Below are positions 53,843 through 63,420 of a stretch of DNA of 64,000 nt, piece by piece; the stretch's first letter is position 1, and each line of letters begins with the position of its first letter. The stretch is from an uncultured Allomuricauda sp. (lineage in GTDB: Bacteria; Bacteroidota; Bacteroidia; Flavobacteriales; Flavobacteriaceae): NCBI RefSeq assembly GCF_947499695.1, contig NZ_CANMPQ010000002.1:868001-932000 (forward strand). Reading direction: 5' to 3'. The position numbers and the translations under genes were made by a program. The notes under the pieces are model-generated. The model ran no database searches and was not told the origin of the DNA. It saw nothing but the letters and a program-made list of their open reading frames with translations.

Positions 53843-56800
53843 ATGAAAGCTAAATTACATTTTGTTTCCTCAATAACCATATTTTTTGTCTGCTTTTGTA
53901 CATATGCACAACAGGGATATTGGCAGTCGATTCCCAAAAAATCTAGTTTTAAGAGTGCTTCAATAAAGAATATGGATAAGGGTGGAGCAATTTTTTCCCT
54001 GAACGATGAATTTTTTGCCAAGGAGCTTAAAGCTTCCAACTTTAGTAAAGGGAATACACAAGTGGTTTATCTTCCTGTTGGTAAGGGTAAAGTAATTGCC
54101 TTTGAACTGCATGAAACTTCCGTACTTCATCCCGAACTCGCAAAGAAATATCCAAGCATAAAATCCTTTTCAGGTAAAAGCGTGGACGGAAAATATCGGG
54201 TAAAAATGAGCAGCTCGCACAAGGGCTTGCAAAGCATGATTGTCGATTCGAAGACTCGTGAAACTACATTTATGGAGCCCGTTTTGAACAAAAAAGGAGC
54301 TTATGTTGTATATGGTAAAGGAACTCAAAGTAAAATTGGATTTGAGTGTGGCACCGAGAAATTTCAACAAAATCTAGAAAAGAAACTTAACCAAAGTGCG
54401 GGGAAAACCATAGTTCCATTGGTTGGCGACCAATTACTTCGCAGATATCGGATTGCGGTTTCAACTACCGGGGAGTATGCTCAATTTCACGGGGGTACCG
54501 TGGTAGATGCACTGGCGGCAATAAATGCTACATTGACGAGAGTTAATGGGGTTTTTGAGACTGATTTGGGCGTGACCATGGAATTGGTGGCAAACAATGA
54601 TCAGGTAATTTTTACGAATGCAGCCACCGACCCCTACAACGGCAATCTGAACGGTCAAGTTCAGAGTACCCTAACTTCTACAATCGGAGAGGCTAATTAT
54701 GATGTTGGGCACCTTTTCAACAAAGTTGAAACAGCTGCACAGAATAATGGTAATGCCGGGTTTATAGGAGCAGTTTGCGTGGATAATAGAAAAGGAAGCG
54801 CGTTTTCTTCCGCCTCTATTCCGGAGGGTGATATATTTGATTTTGATTTTGTTTCGCATGAGCTAGGTCACCAATTTGGCGCAAACCATACGTGGTCTTT
54901 CGAATCTGAAGGGTCCGGTGTACAAGCAGAACCAGCTAGCGGAACTACAATTATGGGTTATGCAGGGATTGTGCCAGGAAACAATGTTGCTCCCAATGGG
55001 GATAGTTATTTTCACTATAATAGTATTGTACAGATTTCAGATTATTTACAGACCGTTTCTTGCGCTCAAACAACAGTCTTGACCAACTCCCCTCCGATGG
55101 TAACACCAATGGGAGACTATGTTATTCCACTGGGAACAGCTTTTATGCTCGAAGGCTCGGCTACAGACAGTGATGTTGGTGACATACTTACCTATGTATG
55201 GGAACAAATAGATGATGGAGTGGTCACGACAAATAATTTTGGTCCGGATAATCCCAGCGGAGCGAATTTTAGATCTTTGCCTCCTACTACTGACCCAACA
55301 CGATATTTTCCTAGACTTTCAAGTGTTGTTCAGGGAAATTTGACACAGACTGCTCCGCAGACCAATGATGAATGGGAAACAGTTTCGAATATAGAGCGAA
55401 ACATGAAGTTTGCCCTAACGGTTCGAGACAATGGTGACGGTGGAGGACAGGTAGTTTCTGATATTCTTGATGTTCAAGTGATTAAATCTGCAGGTCCTTT
55501 TTCTGTGACATCGCAAACCACAAATGAAGTTTATGCCGGTGGATCATCCCAGGAAATTACTTGGGACGTCGCTAACACCAATGTTTTGCCAATTGACACC
55601 AAAAATGTGGACATTCTATTATCTCTTGACGGAGGAAATACATTTCCCATAACCCTGGCCGATGACACCTTCAATGATGGAAGCGAGAATGTACTTATTC
55701 CAGGGAATGCTAGTACAACAGCTCGTATCATGATCAAGGCCAGTGATAATGTTTTCTTTGCGGTGAATTCCTCAAACTTTACCATACAAGAATCGGAAGT
55801 AGTGCTAAACTTTCAAGATCTAACACATCAGGTGTGTCAACCCAGCAATAGTGTAATACCATTTGTTTATGAGACATTTGGTGGATTTGGGGAAACCTCC
55901 ACATTTTCAGTTTCAGGTTTGCCTCCGGGAGTTACGGATTCTTTCTCTCCGACTCAAGCAAGTGCAGATGATACTGCTGTAAATTTGACCATTTCAAATA
56001 CCAATGCAGCAACGCCCGGAACATATGATATTATCGTTACGGCAACTTCTGCTTCCAACACTACAAATGTTCCTTTAACATTGGTTATCAACGATGGCAA
56101 TTTTGCTGATATAGTTCTTTCATCACCCGCGGATACTGAAGCAAACACTTCCATACTTCCGTTGTTGGAATGGGAAGAAAATGAACTGTACTCCAATTAT
56201 GATGTTGAGATAGCTACTGATGTTGGCTTTGCAAGTGTTGTGGAATCTGCCAGTGTTCCTTTTGGATTTTATCAGACGACCAGTTTAAATGAAGAGACCG
56301 AATACTTTTGGAGAGTAAGACCCAGTAATGCCTGTGGAACAGGTACATTTGGAACGCCATTTAGCTTTACAACAAATCAGGTTGATTGTAAAAATTTATC
56401 ACGGGGTAATTTGCCGTTAGAGATATCAACCCTTGGAACACCAACGGTGGTTTCCACAGTACAAATATTTGAAGATTTACCAGTTTCAGATGTTAATGTA
56501 AGCATCGAATTGACCCACACTTTTCTGGAAGATTTAATAATTGACCTTATCTCGCCATCAGGAACGCGTGTTACCTTGGTTTCCAATGCCTGTGGCGATG
56601 CAAATAATATAAATGCCATTTTTGACGATTCTGGAACCACGTTAGTATGCTCTGGTAACCCGGCTATTTCGGGAACTGTTGCACCTTTGGGTTTTTTATC
56701 CTCGTTGAGCGGAGAAACTACTTTGGGAGAATGGACTTTGGAAATACGGGACACAGCGGCAAATGATGGTGGTTCACTGGTTGCTTTTTCATTGGAAGTT

Positions 56801-57637
56801 TGTGCAGAAGGAGCTTTCAGACCAGATGACGATGAAGATGGCGTTTTTGATGATGGTGATGACCTTTGTTTGGGAACCCCAAAAGGAGTGGAGGTAGATA
56901 CTAGTGGATGTCCAGTGAATAGATTTGCGGCGGATAACTTTACCGTAGAAATTCAAAGTGAGTCATGCAGAACAAACAATGATGGTTCTGTTGGCATAAC
57001 TGCTGCGGACACCTCCATTACTTATACTGCGGTTCTGAGTAATGGAAGCACAAATTTGAACTCAGACTTTACAGACGAACATATCTTTCAAAATGTAAAT
57101 GCAGGTAACTATTCGTTATGTATTACGGGTACTAACGGCACCATAACCTATCAGGAAGTTTGTTTTAATGTTGTTATAGAAGAACCGGCATTACTTTCTA
57201 CACTTGTCAGTGTAGATGAGAATATGTTGAGTTTGGTCATGGATGGAGGGTCGTTATACAATATTGAATTGAACGGTTTGGTTACGCAAACTACTTCAGC
57301 AGAAATTCAGTTGGAATTAAAAGAAGGGCTAAACATACTTAAAGTGTTTACCAATTTACCGTGTCAAGGTGCTTATGAAGACGCTTTCTTTATTTCTTCC
57401 AAACCTATTCTTTATCGAAATCCGGTAGGTGCCGATACTAGGGTGTTTCTTAATGGTTTTGTTGGAGATTTAGATATACATGTATTCGCTGCCAATGGGC
57501 AATTGGTCATGAAAACTGCAAGGAGGGTGGAAGGAAATGAACTTGAAATGGATTTTTCGGCATTGCAGACTGGAATTTACTATATGCGAATACAGGGATC
57601 TGAAATAAATGAGGAGTTTAAATTGATTAAAGAATGA
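53843..57637 (+). CDS. Secreted reprolysin-like zinc metalloprotease with P-domain and T9SS tail
   Basis: A 1264-residue secreted protein from the ATG at 53843 (the frame is open from 53774). Signal peptide about 1-22. A propeptide-like region is followed by an M12B-type catalytic domain with the zinc motif HELGHQFGANH (His339, Glu340, His343, His349) and a Met-turn TIMGYAG. After beta-sandwich domains (Fn3-like, about 560-870) come a P-proprotein domain, a thrombospondin-3-like Asp-rich segment (DDDEDGVFDDGDDLC) and a type A T9SS sorting tail. It should be exported by T9SS. The last 4 bp overlap the next lipoprotein gene. Confidence 0.93.
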   Translation: MKAKLHFVSSITIFFVCFCTYAQQGYWQSIPKKSSFKSASIKNMDKGGAIFSLNDEFFAKELKASNFSKGNTQVVYLPVGKGKVIAFELHETSVLHPELAKKYPSIKSFSGKSVDGKYRVKMSSSHKGLQSMIVDSKTRETTFMEPVLNKKGAYVVYGKGTQSKIGFECGTEKFQQNLEKKLNQSAGKTIVPLVGDQLLRRYRIAVSTTGEYAQFHGGTVVDALAAINATLTRVNGVFETDLGVTMELVANNDQVIFTNAATDPYNGNLNGQVQSTLTSTIGEANYDVGHLFNKVETAAQNNGNAGFIGAVCVDNRKGSAFSSASIPEGDIFDFDFVSHELGHQFGANHTWSFESEGSGVQAEPASGTTIMGYAGIVPGNNVAPNGDSYFHYNSIVQISDYLQTVSCAQTTVLTNSPPMVTPMGDYVIPLGTAFMLEGSATDSDVGDILTYVWEQIDDGVVTTNNFGPDNPSGANFRSLPPTTDPTRYFPRLSSVVQGNLTQTAPQTNDEWETVSNIERNMKFALTVRDNGDGGGQVVSDILDVQVIKSAGPFSVTSQTTNEVYAGGSSQEITWDVANTNVLPIDTKNVDILLSLDGGNTFPITLADDTFNDGSENVLIPGNASTTARIMIKASDNVFFAVNSSNFTIQESEVVLNFQDLTHQVCQPSNSVIPFVYETFGGFGETSTFSVSGLPPGVTDSFSPTQASADDTAVNLTISNTNAATPGTYDIIVTATSASNTTNVPLTLVINDGNFADIVLSSPADTEANTSILPLLEWEENELYSNYDVEIATDVGFASVVESASVPFGFYQTTSLNEETEYFWRVRPSNACGTGTFGTPFSFTTNQVDCKNLSRGNLPLEISTLGTPTVVSTVQIFEDLPVSDVNVSIELTHTFLEDLIIDLISPSGTRVTLVSNACGDANNINAIFDDSGTTLVCSGNPAISGTVAPLGFLSSLSGETTLGEWTLEIRDTAANDGGSLVAFSLEVCAEGAFRPDDDEDGVFDDGDDLCLGTPKGVEVDTSGCPVNRFAADNFTVEIQSESCRTNNDGSVGITAADTSITYTAVLSNGSTNLNSDFTDEHIFQNVNAGNYSLCITGTNGTITYQEVCFNVVIEEPALLSTLVSVDENMLSLVMDGGSLYNIELNGLVTQTTSAEIQLELKEGLNILKVFTNLPCQGAYEDAFFISSKPILYRNPVGADTRVFLNGFVGDLDIHVFAANGQLVMKTARRVEGNELEMDFSALQTGIYYMRIQGSEINEEFKLIKE

Positions 57638-58317
57638 AGCGGATTTTTCAAAGTTTGGGATTACTTATCGTACTATGGTCTTGTGGCAGCGATGACCCGC
57701 CACCAGCTCCAGGAGGAACCAATTTGGTTTTTCCAGATCAAAACTCTGAATGCACTACGGGTATAAGTGTGAATGAGACATTGAGTCAAGTCACCTTTCA
57801 GTGGCAGACTTCATCCAATACTGATAGCTATACCTTAAGTGTTGTAAATCTAGAGACCAATATTCCGCAAACCATTTCAACGGCAGCAACTTCTGCTAGC
57901 TTATCCATTGTTAAGGGAGCGCCATACTCGTGGTCGGTAACTTCTTTGAGCACAAGATCAGATCAGGTCGCAACTAGTGAAACCTGGTTGTTTTACAATG
58001 CAGGTTCGCAGACAACCTACGCCCCTTTTCCTGCACAATTGATAGGTCCGGTTTCCGGCTCAACAGTGCAAAGAAACATAGATAATGAAGTTACATTGGT
58101 TTGGCAAGGAGCTGATGTGGAAAATGATATTTCAGGGTTTGAAGTTTTCTTTGCAACTACAAATCCTCCAACAACATCCTTGGGAACCACAGCTTCCAAT
58201 ACCATGGAATTGAATGTAAGTGTGGAATCAGGAACAATATATTATTGGAAGGTTATTACAACGGATGCGGAGGGGAATAATTCAGACTCAGGAATTTTCG
58301 AGTTTAAGACATTCTAG
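57634..58317 (+). CDS. Fibronectin III-like lipoprotein
   Basis: A 227-residue lipoprotein. The lipobox is WSC at the end of the leader (cysteine at residue 17), followed by GSDDPPPAPGG. Two Fn3-like domains follow (VSVTLSQVTFQWQTSSNTDSYTLSV-type start and a later TLVWQGADVENDISGFEVFF). The gene overlaps the metalloprotease gene by 4 bp, so it is probably cotranslated with it and may be a surface partner. Function unknown. Confidence 0.85.
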   Translation: MKRIFQSLGLLIVLWSCGSDDPPPAPGGTNLVFPDQNSECTTGISVNETLSQVTFQWQTSSNTDSYTLSVVNLETNIPQTISTAATSASLSIVKGAPYSWSVTSLSTRSDQVATSETWLFYNAGSQTTYAPFPAQLIGPVSGSTVQRNIDNEVTLVWQGADVENDISGFEVFFATTNPPTTSLGTTASNTMELNVSVESGTIYYWKVITTDAEGNNSDSGIFEFKTF

Positions 58318-58319
58318 CA

Positions 58320-58949
58320 TCATGTGCCGTTGAATTGATTCATGGTGTTTTTTACACCTGAAAAGATAAAGGAGTGAATGAGGTCAACAGATTTTTGTAG
58401 ACGTTGCGGAAGAGCTTTGTTTTCTTCATCATTCCATTGGCCTAGCACGTAATCCACTTGCCTACCCTTAGAAAATTCGGCTCCGACACCAAACCTAAAT
58501 CGATTATATTTTACTGTTTGCAATGTGTTCTGGACGTCCTTTAGTCCATTATGACCCCCATCGCTGCCTTTGGTCTTCAGACGCAATGTCCCAAATGGAA
58601 GATTGATATCATCAGTGACTACTAATATGTTTTCCAAAGGGATTTTCTCTTTTTCCATCCAATATTTGACCGCTTTCCCACTGAGGTTCATATAGGTGGA
58701 TGGTTTAAGACAAAGGACACTTCTACCTTTGTGCTTGAATGAGGCAATTGCCCCCAGTTTCTCATTTTTAAATGAAAAATCCTCTTTTTCCGAAAGGGAA
58801 TCCAAAATTTTAAACCCGATATTATGCCTTGTTTCGAGGTACTCGGTCCCGATATTACCAAGTCCGATTATCAGGAATTTTTTCATACTATCCGTTTCTT
58901 GTAATATCCGTTGTGGTTTGCCAAAAAGTGCTTTGATAAAGTGAAACAT
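58320..58949 (-). CDS. pth: Peptidyl-tRNA hydrolase
   Basis: A 209-residue protein; with Met22 as start (58886) it would be 188 residues, the usual size. The core motifs are LIIGLGNIGTEYLETRHNIGF, with the catalytic His and Asn, and LVVTDDINLPFGTLRLKTKGSDGGHNGLKDV. It removes stalled peptidyl groups from tRNA. The extra 21 residues may be a genuine N-terminal extension. Confidence 0.95.
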   Translation of the reverse strand: MFHFIKALFGKPQRILQETDSMKKFLIIGLGNIGTEYLETRHNIGFKILDSLSEKEDFSFKNEKLGAIASFKHKGRSVLCLKPSTYMNLSGKAVKYWMEKEKIPLENILVVTDDINLPFGTLRLKTKGSDGGHNGLKDVQNTLQTVKYNRFRFGVGAEFSKGRQVDYVLGQWNDEENKALPQRLQKSVDLIHSFIFSGVKNTMNQFNGT

Positions 58950-58979
58950 GGGAAAGTTTCCATTTGTTCAAAAATACAA

Positions 58980-59020
58980 AAGCATCCCAAACTTCATGAA
59001 ATCATAAAGTTGGGATGCTT
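58980..59020 (-). terminator. Intrinsic terminator after rplY
   Basis: An inverted repeat AAGCATCCCAA ... TTGGGATGCTT with about 19 bases between (including further A/T pairs) is followed on the minus strand by TTTTGTATTTTT. It lies 20 bases after the L25 stop. Confidence 0.7.
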
Positions 59021-59040
59021 GTTTAATTTATAGCACGAAA

Positions 59041-59697
59041 CTATTCAGTCGCTTCAGCGGCTGGAGCTGCTGCATCAGCACCTTCTGCTCCCGCTTCAGT
59101 TCCTTCTGCTCCTTCTTCAGTTTCTTCTTCTTCTTCCTCGTCATCAACAGATGTTCTAGAGGCCTTAACCTGAACAACAGCCGTACTGTCTGGGTGAAGA
59201 ATGGTATAATCATCATTCAAAAGTGTTTCCACCGGAATAGTTCCGCCGATTCTCAATTTTGAAATATCGATAGTGATAAAATCAGGCAATAAATCTGGTA
59301 AAGCCTTGATCGCAAGTTTTCTTTTTCTAAAAAGTAAACGACCACCGTTTCTTACACCTGGAGAATTTCCTTCCAAACGAATAGGAATATTCATGGTTAC
59401 AGGCTTGTCGTTGAACAATTGATAAAAATCTATGTGAAGAATTTTATCGGTAACAGGATGAAATTGAATGTCCTGTAATACAGCTTTCAACTTTTGGCCA
59501 TCTTCCAACTCAATCACAACAGTGTGTGCGTTAGGAGTGTACACCAAATGTCTGAATGATAGTTCATCAGCTGAAAAGTGCAATGGTTTATCCCCTCCGT
59601 ACAGCACGCAAGGGACCTTTCCAGCATTACGTAAGGCTTTGGTAGATACCTTGCCCACGCTTTCTCTTTGGGATCCTTTGATAGTAATTGACTTCAT
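59041..59697 (-). CDS. rplY: 50S ribosomal protein L25 / Ctc
   Basis: A 218-residue long-form L25 (TL5/CTC) that binds 5S rRNA. The N-terminal L25 domain has [26 protein letters not shown]. The beta-rich TL5 domain follows to about residue 175. The end is a low-complexity acidic, Ala/Glu-rich tail ([12 protein letters not shown] then AEG/TEA units), typical for Bacteroidota. It is 18 bp downstream of prs, on the same strand. Confidence 0.95.
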   Translation of the reverse strand: MKSITIKGSQRESVGKVSTKALRNAGKVPCVLYGGDKPLHFSADELSFRHLVYTPNAHTVVIELEDGQKLKAVLQDIQFHPVTDKILHIDFYQLFNDKPVTMNIPIRLEGNSPGVRNGGRLLFRKRKLAIKALPDLLPDFITIDISKLRIGGTIPVETLLNDDYTILHPDSTAVVQVKASRTSVDDEEEEEETEEGAEGTEAGAEGADAAAPAAEATE

Positions 59698-59715
59698 TAT
59701 ATATATAAAATTGAT

Positions 59716-60657
59716 TTACATTAAAAATTTTGATGAAATAGAAGTATTGTGGTGAACCCTGTGCATAACATCTGCAAATAGATCGGCACAACCCAATACC
59801 TTTATCTTTTTTCGATTATCTGAAATCGGAATTGAATCGGTAACGATAAGTTCCGTTAGTTGAGATTTTTCTATTCTTTCATAAGCGTTTCCAGATAACA
59901 ACCCGTGCGTGGTAATCGCACGGACACTAGTGGCTCCGCGTTCAATCATAAGATCGGCAGCCTTGGTAAGTGTACCTGCGGTATCTACCATATCATCTAC
60001 AAGAACTACATTTTTACCTTTTACTTCACCAATTAATTCCATATGGGAAATTACGTTGGCCTTGGCTCTTTGCTTATAGCAAATAACTACATCACTTTCC
60101 AAAGCTTTGGAATATGCATATGCTCTTTTCGACCCTCCCATATCCGGAGAAGCGATACAAAGGTTATCCAGGTTAAGGTCTTTTAAATAGGGTAAAAATA
60201 AGGTTGAGGCAAAAAGGTGATCAACGGGTTTCTCAAAAAATCCTTGAATCTGGTCTGCATGCAGATCCATGGTTATAATTCGAGTTGCACCAGCAGTTTC
60301 CAGCATTTTAGCAACCAATTTGGCAGCAATAGGAACTCGCGGTTTATCTTTTCTGTCTTGTCTGGCCCATCCAAAATAGGGCATTACAGCGGTAATGTGT
60401 CTTGCGGAAGCTCTCTTGGCGGCGTCCAACATCAACAACATTTCCATTAAGTTTTCTGAACTAGGGTTTGTTGAACCAATGATAAAAATACGCGTACCTC
60501 TAATTGATTCTTCAAATGAAGGTTGAAATTCACCATCACTATATCTCGAAAATATCACCTTCCCTAACTCAGCGCCATAAGAAGCTGCAATTTTTTCACC
60601 AAGCACCGTACTTTGGGTACAGGCGAAAATTTTAGGTTCTGGAACTCGGTACGACAT
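59716..60657 (-). CDS. prs: Ribose-phosphate pyrophosphokinase
   Basis: The 313-residue enzyme makes PRPP for nucleotide, His and Trp synthesis. It shows FSRYSDGEFQPSFEESIRG, YFGWARQDRKDKPRVPIAAKLVAKMLE, the metal/ribose loop DLHADQIQGFF, and the PRPP loop VDDMVDTAGTLTKAA. A TAAATTTG box lies upstream at 60715-60708. Confidence 0.97.
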   Translation of the reverse strand: MSYRVPEPKIFACTQSTVLGEKIAASYGAELGKVIFSRYSDGEFQPSFEESIRGTRIFIIGSTNPSSENLMEMLLMLDAAKRASARHITAVMPYFGWARQDRKDKPRVPIAAKLVAKMLETAGATRIITMDLHADQIQGFFEKPVDHLFASTLFLPYLKDLNLDNLCIASPDMGGSKRAYAYSKALESDVVICYKQRAKANVISHMELIGEVKGKNVVLVDDMVDTAGTLTKAADLMIERGATSVRAITTHGLLSGNAYERIEKSQLTELIVTDSIPISDNRKKIKVLGCADLFADVMHRVHHNTSISSKFLM

Positions 60658-60707
60658 TACAAACTCTTGTTAACTAGCTTATTAAAGTACTTTTCTTAAA
60701 AGAGGTG

Positions 60708-60715
60708 CAAATTTA
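60708..60715 (-). promoter_or_regulatory. Probable -7 box of the prs promoter
   Basis: On the minus strand TAAATTTG fits TAnnTTTG, 50 bases before the prs start. A TTT (not TTG) sits at the -33 spacing. Confidence 0.4.
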
Positions 60716-60754
60716 AAAATTAATTCGGGTTGCTAAAGGATTAATCAAGGTATT

Positions 60755-60787
60755 TTTGGTGGTAAACAAAATATTTTTTTAGCTTTG
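60755..60787 (+). promoter_or_regulatory. Promoter of tRNA-Leu
   Basis: TTTG (60755-60758) and TAGCTTTG (60780-60787) with 21 bases between; the tRNA begins 22 bases later. Confidence 0.6.
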
Positions 60788-60808
60788 CAGTCCTTTTTGA
60801 AAATGAAT

Positions 60809-60890
60809 GCTCGAGTGGCGGAACTGGTAGACGCGCTGGATTCAAAATCCAGTTCTTTCGGGAGTGTGGGTTCGATTCCCACCTCGAGTA
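60809..60890 (+). tRNA. tRNA-Leu (anticodon CAA)
   Basis: An 82-base cloverleaf with a 7-bp acceptor stem (GCTCGAG with CTCGAGT; the first pair is G-U), D-loop GGTAGACG, an anticodon stem-loop CTGGA-TTCAAAA-TCCAG giving anticodon CAA, a long variable arm (typical for Leu) and T-arm GTGGGTTCGATTCCCAC. The CCA end is not encoded. It reads UUG codons. Confidence 0.95.
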
Positions 60891-60897
60891 CTTAAAG

Positions 60898-60928
60898 AAA
60901 AGCCAAGACCTAAGGTCTTGGCTTTTTA
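60898..60928 (+). terminator. Intrinsic terminator of tRNA-Leu
   Basis: AAAGCCAAGACC and GGTCTTGGCTTT form a strong stem around TAA, followed by a T run. Confidence 0.8.
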
Positions 60929-60977
60929 TTTATAAAGTGACATTTCTGAAGTAATTGTCTAAAGACAAGACTTAACG

Positions 60978-61862
60978 CTATGATTTGGTAGGCTCATTCG
61001 CCTTGGATAATGAAACCAAGCCGCCCATCGCCCCTAAATTCATTGAGTCTAGTGCCGAACTTGGCACAATTACCATAGATCCTTTTTCTTTTAATCCTTC
61101 AAATAACATGTTCATACCTCTAAGATGTAGAGCAACGGGGTTTTCGCTGTACTGTTCACTCGCCTCCGAAAATTTATGCGCTATTTCGGTTTCCGCCGTT
61201 CCCAGAATAACCCTAGCTCTTCTTTCCCTTTCGGCTTGAGCTTCTTTACTCATGGCATCGGCAAGTGCTTGCGGAATAATGATGTCTTTAATCCCAACAT
61301 TCTGGCATGTAATTCCCCATGGATTGGTATTATGATCTAGAACTTTTTGCAAATCCTCCGCGATTTTATCTCTGTCTTGAAGAATATCAGCCAACTCATG
61401 TTTTCCAATAATATCCCTGAGCCCTGTTTGCGCAATATAGAAAATGGCCTTCTCATATTCCTGTACTTCCAAAGCTGCTTTTTCAACATCCCAAACGGTC
61501 CAATATACCACGGCATCCACATTTACTGGAACCGTATCCCTGGTCAAAGTTTGTTCCGCTTTAAAATCCGTTACTCGAACACGTTGGTCAATATATTTGT
61601 CTATTTGATCAATTATGGGAATTAAAAAGAAAATACCCGGGCCTCTTAAACCCTGATATTTACCCATTCTTAAAACCACGGCTTTTTCCCATTGATCGGC
61701 AATATGAATTGACTTAGCAAAAACAAGAAAGAGCAACAAGAGCATACCTGCAACTTTCAAATCAATTATGTCAAGAAAATATAAACCGGCGCAAAGTGCT
61801 AACCCAAATATTATTAGAGCAGTGGAAATAGGATTTCCAATTTTTTTAATAGAAGTCTTCAT
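60978..61862 (-). CDS. Slipin/stomatin-family SPFH membrane protein
   Basis: A 294-residue protein with two adjacent N-terminal hydrophobic helices (about 12-28 and 31-50), then an SPFH domain (KAVVLRMGKYQGLRGPGIFFLIP ... DQRVRVTDFKAEQTLTRDTVPVNVDAVVYW, and IIIPQALADAMSKEAQAERERRARVI). Slipins form oligomeric scaffolds in membranes. The gene starts one base after the GntR-type gene, so it is transcribed with it and likely regulated by it. Confidence 0.93.
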   Translation of the reverse strand: MKTSIKKIGNPISTALIIFGLALCAGLYFLDIIDLKVAGMLLLLFLVFAKSIHIADQWEKAVVLRMGKYQGLRGPGIFFLIPIIDQIDKYIDQRVRVTDFKAEQTLTRDTVPVNVDAVVYWTVWDVEKAALEVQEYEKAIFYIAQTGLRDIIGKHELADILQDRDKIAEDLQKVLDHNTNPWGITCQNVGIKDIIIPQALADAMSKEAQAERERRARVILGTAETEIAHKFSEASEQYSENPVALHLRGMNMLFEGLKEKGSMVIVPSSALDSMNLGAMGGLVSLSKANEPTKS

Positions 61863-61863
61863 C

Positions 61864-62232
61864 TTAATTCTGAGTTTTAAGTTGATTAATTATGTCATTT
61901 GTTGAAAATCCATAACTAAATGCGATAGTTGAAAATTCATTACATATCTCAATTAGTTTGTTTCTTTTCTCTTCTTCCGATATCTGAATTTTTGCTTGAT
62001 TAATAAATGTTCCAGTACCTTGTTGCGTCTCAAGTATATTTTGAATTTCCAGTTCTTTGTATGCTTTGGCAACCGTATTTAGATTTACTTTCAATTCTAC
62101 GGCCAGAGATCGAACGGTGGGCAATTGCTCTCCGGTTTTCAGGTTTCCGAAAGCAATGCCAAATTTTATCTGATCGATGATTTGTCGATAAAATGGTATT
62201 CCGGTCTTAGGATCTAATTTAAAAGTAATCAT
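61864..62232 (-). CDS. GntR-family (YtrA-type) regulator
   Basis: A 122-residue GntR regulator with an N-terminal winged HTH (IPFYRQIIDQIKFGIAFGNLKTGEQLPTVRSLAVELKVNLNTVAKAYKEL) and a short C-terminal helical region. The length is that of YtrA-type regulators, which control small ABC or stress genes. An inverted repeat at 62240-62261 just before the gene fits as its operator, so it may repress its own operon with slipin. Confidence 0.93.
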   Translation of the reverse strand: MITFKLDPKTGIPFYRQIIDQIKFGIAFGNLKTGEQLPTVRSLAVELKVNLNTVAKAYKELEIQNILETQQGTGTFINQAKIQISEEEKRNKLIEICNEFSTIAFSYGFSTNDIINQLKTQN

Positions 62233-62239
62233 TGTTTTA

Positions 62240-62261
62240 TTGTACTATACATATAGTACAA
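62240..62261. promoter_or_regulatory. Operator for the GntR regulator
   Basis: TTGTACTAT and ATAGTACAA are perfect 9-base arms around ACAT, typical of GntR/YtrA operators. A minus-strand -7 box, TACATTTG (62266-62259), overlaps its right edge, so binding here would block transcription. Confidence 0.7.
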
Positions 62262-62375
62262 ATGTACAATAAATTATTAACTTGCTATTTTATTCATTCA
62301 TATTTATTGATTTCATCAAATCTGAGTAACAATTTTTTGTAAGGTTTTAGCAGTTTTTTTGGCTAAAGGGATATT

Positions 62376-62789
62376 ATGAAGGACACCAATAATTTTATGG
62401 CTCGATGCGAAGAATTGGCAAAGAGCGCAGCTGCCAAAGGAAACAGTGCCGTTGGGAGTTTGCTTGTCGTGGATAATAAAATTGTGGCCGAGGCGGAGGA
62501 AGCTGTGGCTACCAAACAAGATGTAAGCTGCCATGCCGAAATGGAAGTTCTGAGGAAGGCTAGTAAAATAGTAGGCGAAAACATGTCAAATGCCACTCTA
62601 TATAGCAACAAAGAACCTTGCGTTATGTGTAGCTATGCTATTCGATTCCATAAAATAAGTACAGTAGTTTTTAAAGAAAAATCAGAAACGTTGGGAGGAG
62701 CCAGTAGTGCCTATAATTTATTGATATCGGAGAATGTTCCAAATGATTGGTCCCCGCCTGTACACTGTATTCATCTAGAAGAAGAATAA
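62376..62789 (+). CDS. Nucleoside deaminase of the cytidine/deoxycytidylate family
   Basis: A 137-residue zinc deaminase. The zinc-site motifs are CHAEMEVLRKAS (His, Glu) and EPCVMCSYAIRF (PCxxC). The size fits guanine/tRNA-adenosine-type deaminases; the substrate is not sure. It overlaps nothing and is followed 1 bp later by a PPOX-family gene, so the two are in one operon. Confidence 0.9.
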   Translation: MKDTNNFMARCEELAKSAAAKGNSAVGSLLVVDNKIVAEAEEAVATKQDVSCHAEMEVLRKASKIVGENMSNATLYSNKEPCVMCSYAIRFHKISTVVFKEKSETLGGASSAYNLLISENVPNDWSPPVHCIHLEEE

Positions 62790-62790
62790 A

Positions 62791-63420
62791 ATGAACTATT
62801 CAAAATTAGCCTTTACAGAAACTATTAAAGAACTTCAGGAAGAGGAAGGTAGCAGAAATGCATATGCGCGAATGGAACGCATGGAATTACCAGATGGATT
62901 GTCGTATAGAGAAATGAGTTTTATTCAGGAACGAGATAGTTTTTATATGGCGTCATATGGTGAAAACGGATTTCCCTATATTCAGCACAGAGGAGGACCA
63001 AAAGGGTTTTTGAAGATGATTGACGTGAAAACGTTGGCATTCTTGGACTTTACCGGGAATAAGCAATACATATCTACAGGAAACATCAAAACGCATAAAA
63101 AGGTTTCTTTGATCCTTATGGACTATGCGAACAGAGCCCGATTAAAAATTTATGCCGAAGCGGAAACAGTATCCCTAGCTGAAAACAAAGAGCTTACCCA
63201 AAAATTAGGACTGGACTACGATTATAAGGCTGAGCGTATTATTCTATACCATATAAAGGCATTTGATTGGAATTGCCCCCAGCATATAACCCCGCGATTT
63301 ACTGCTGAGGATATTTCCAAAATGAATAAAGAACGAGAAAATTATATTCAAAATCTTGAGGGGGAAGTAGCATCGCTTAAGCAAAAAATTCTTGATTTTG
63401 AATCAAATATCGGAAAGTAA
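62791..63420 (+). CDS. Pyridoxamine-phosphate-oxidase-fold protein
   Basis: A 209-residue protein of the PNPOx/flavin-binding split-barrel group. It has RDSFYMASYGENGFPYIQHRGGPKGFLKMID, FTGNKQYISTGNI and LIL.DYANRARLKIYAEAE (flavin-binding positions), then a helical tail with a coiled coil at the end (ENYIQNLEGEVASLKQKILDFE). It probably binds FMN; the reaction is unknown. It follows the deaminase gene with a 1-bp gap. Confidence 0.88.
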   Translation: MNYSKLAFTETIKELQEEEGSRNAYARMERMELPDGLSYREMSFIQERDSFYMASYGENGFPYIQHRGGPKGFLKMIDVKTLAFLDFTGNKQYISTGNIKTHKKVSLILMDYANRARLKIYAEAETVSLAENKELTQKLGLDYDYKAERIILYHIKAFDWNCPQHITPRFTAEDISKMNKERENYIQNLEGEVASLKQKILDFESNIGK

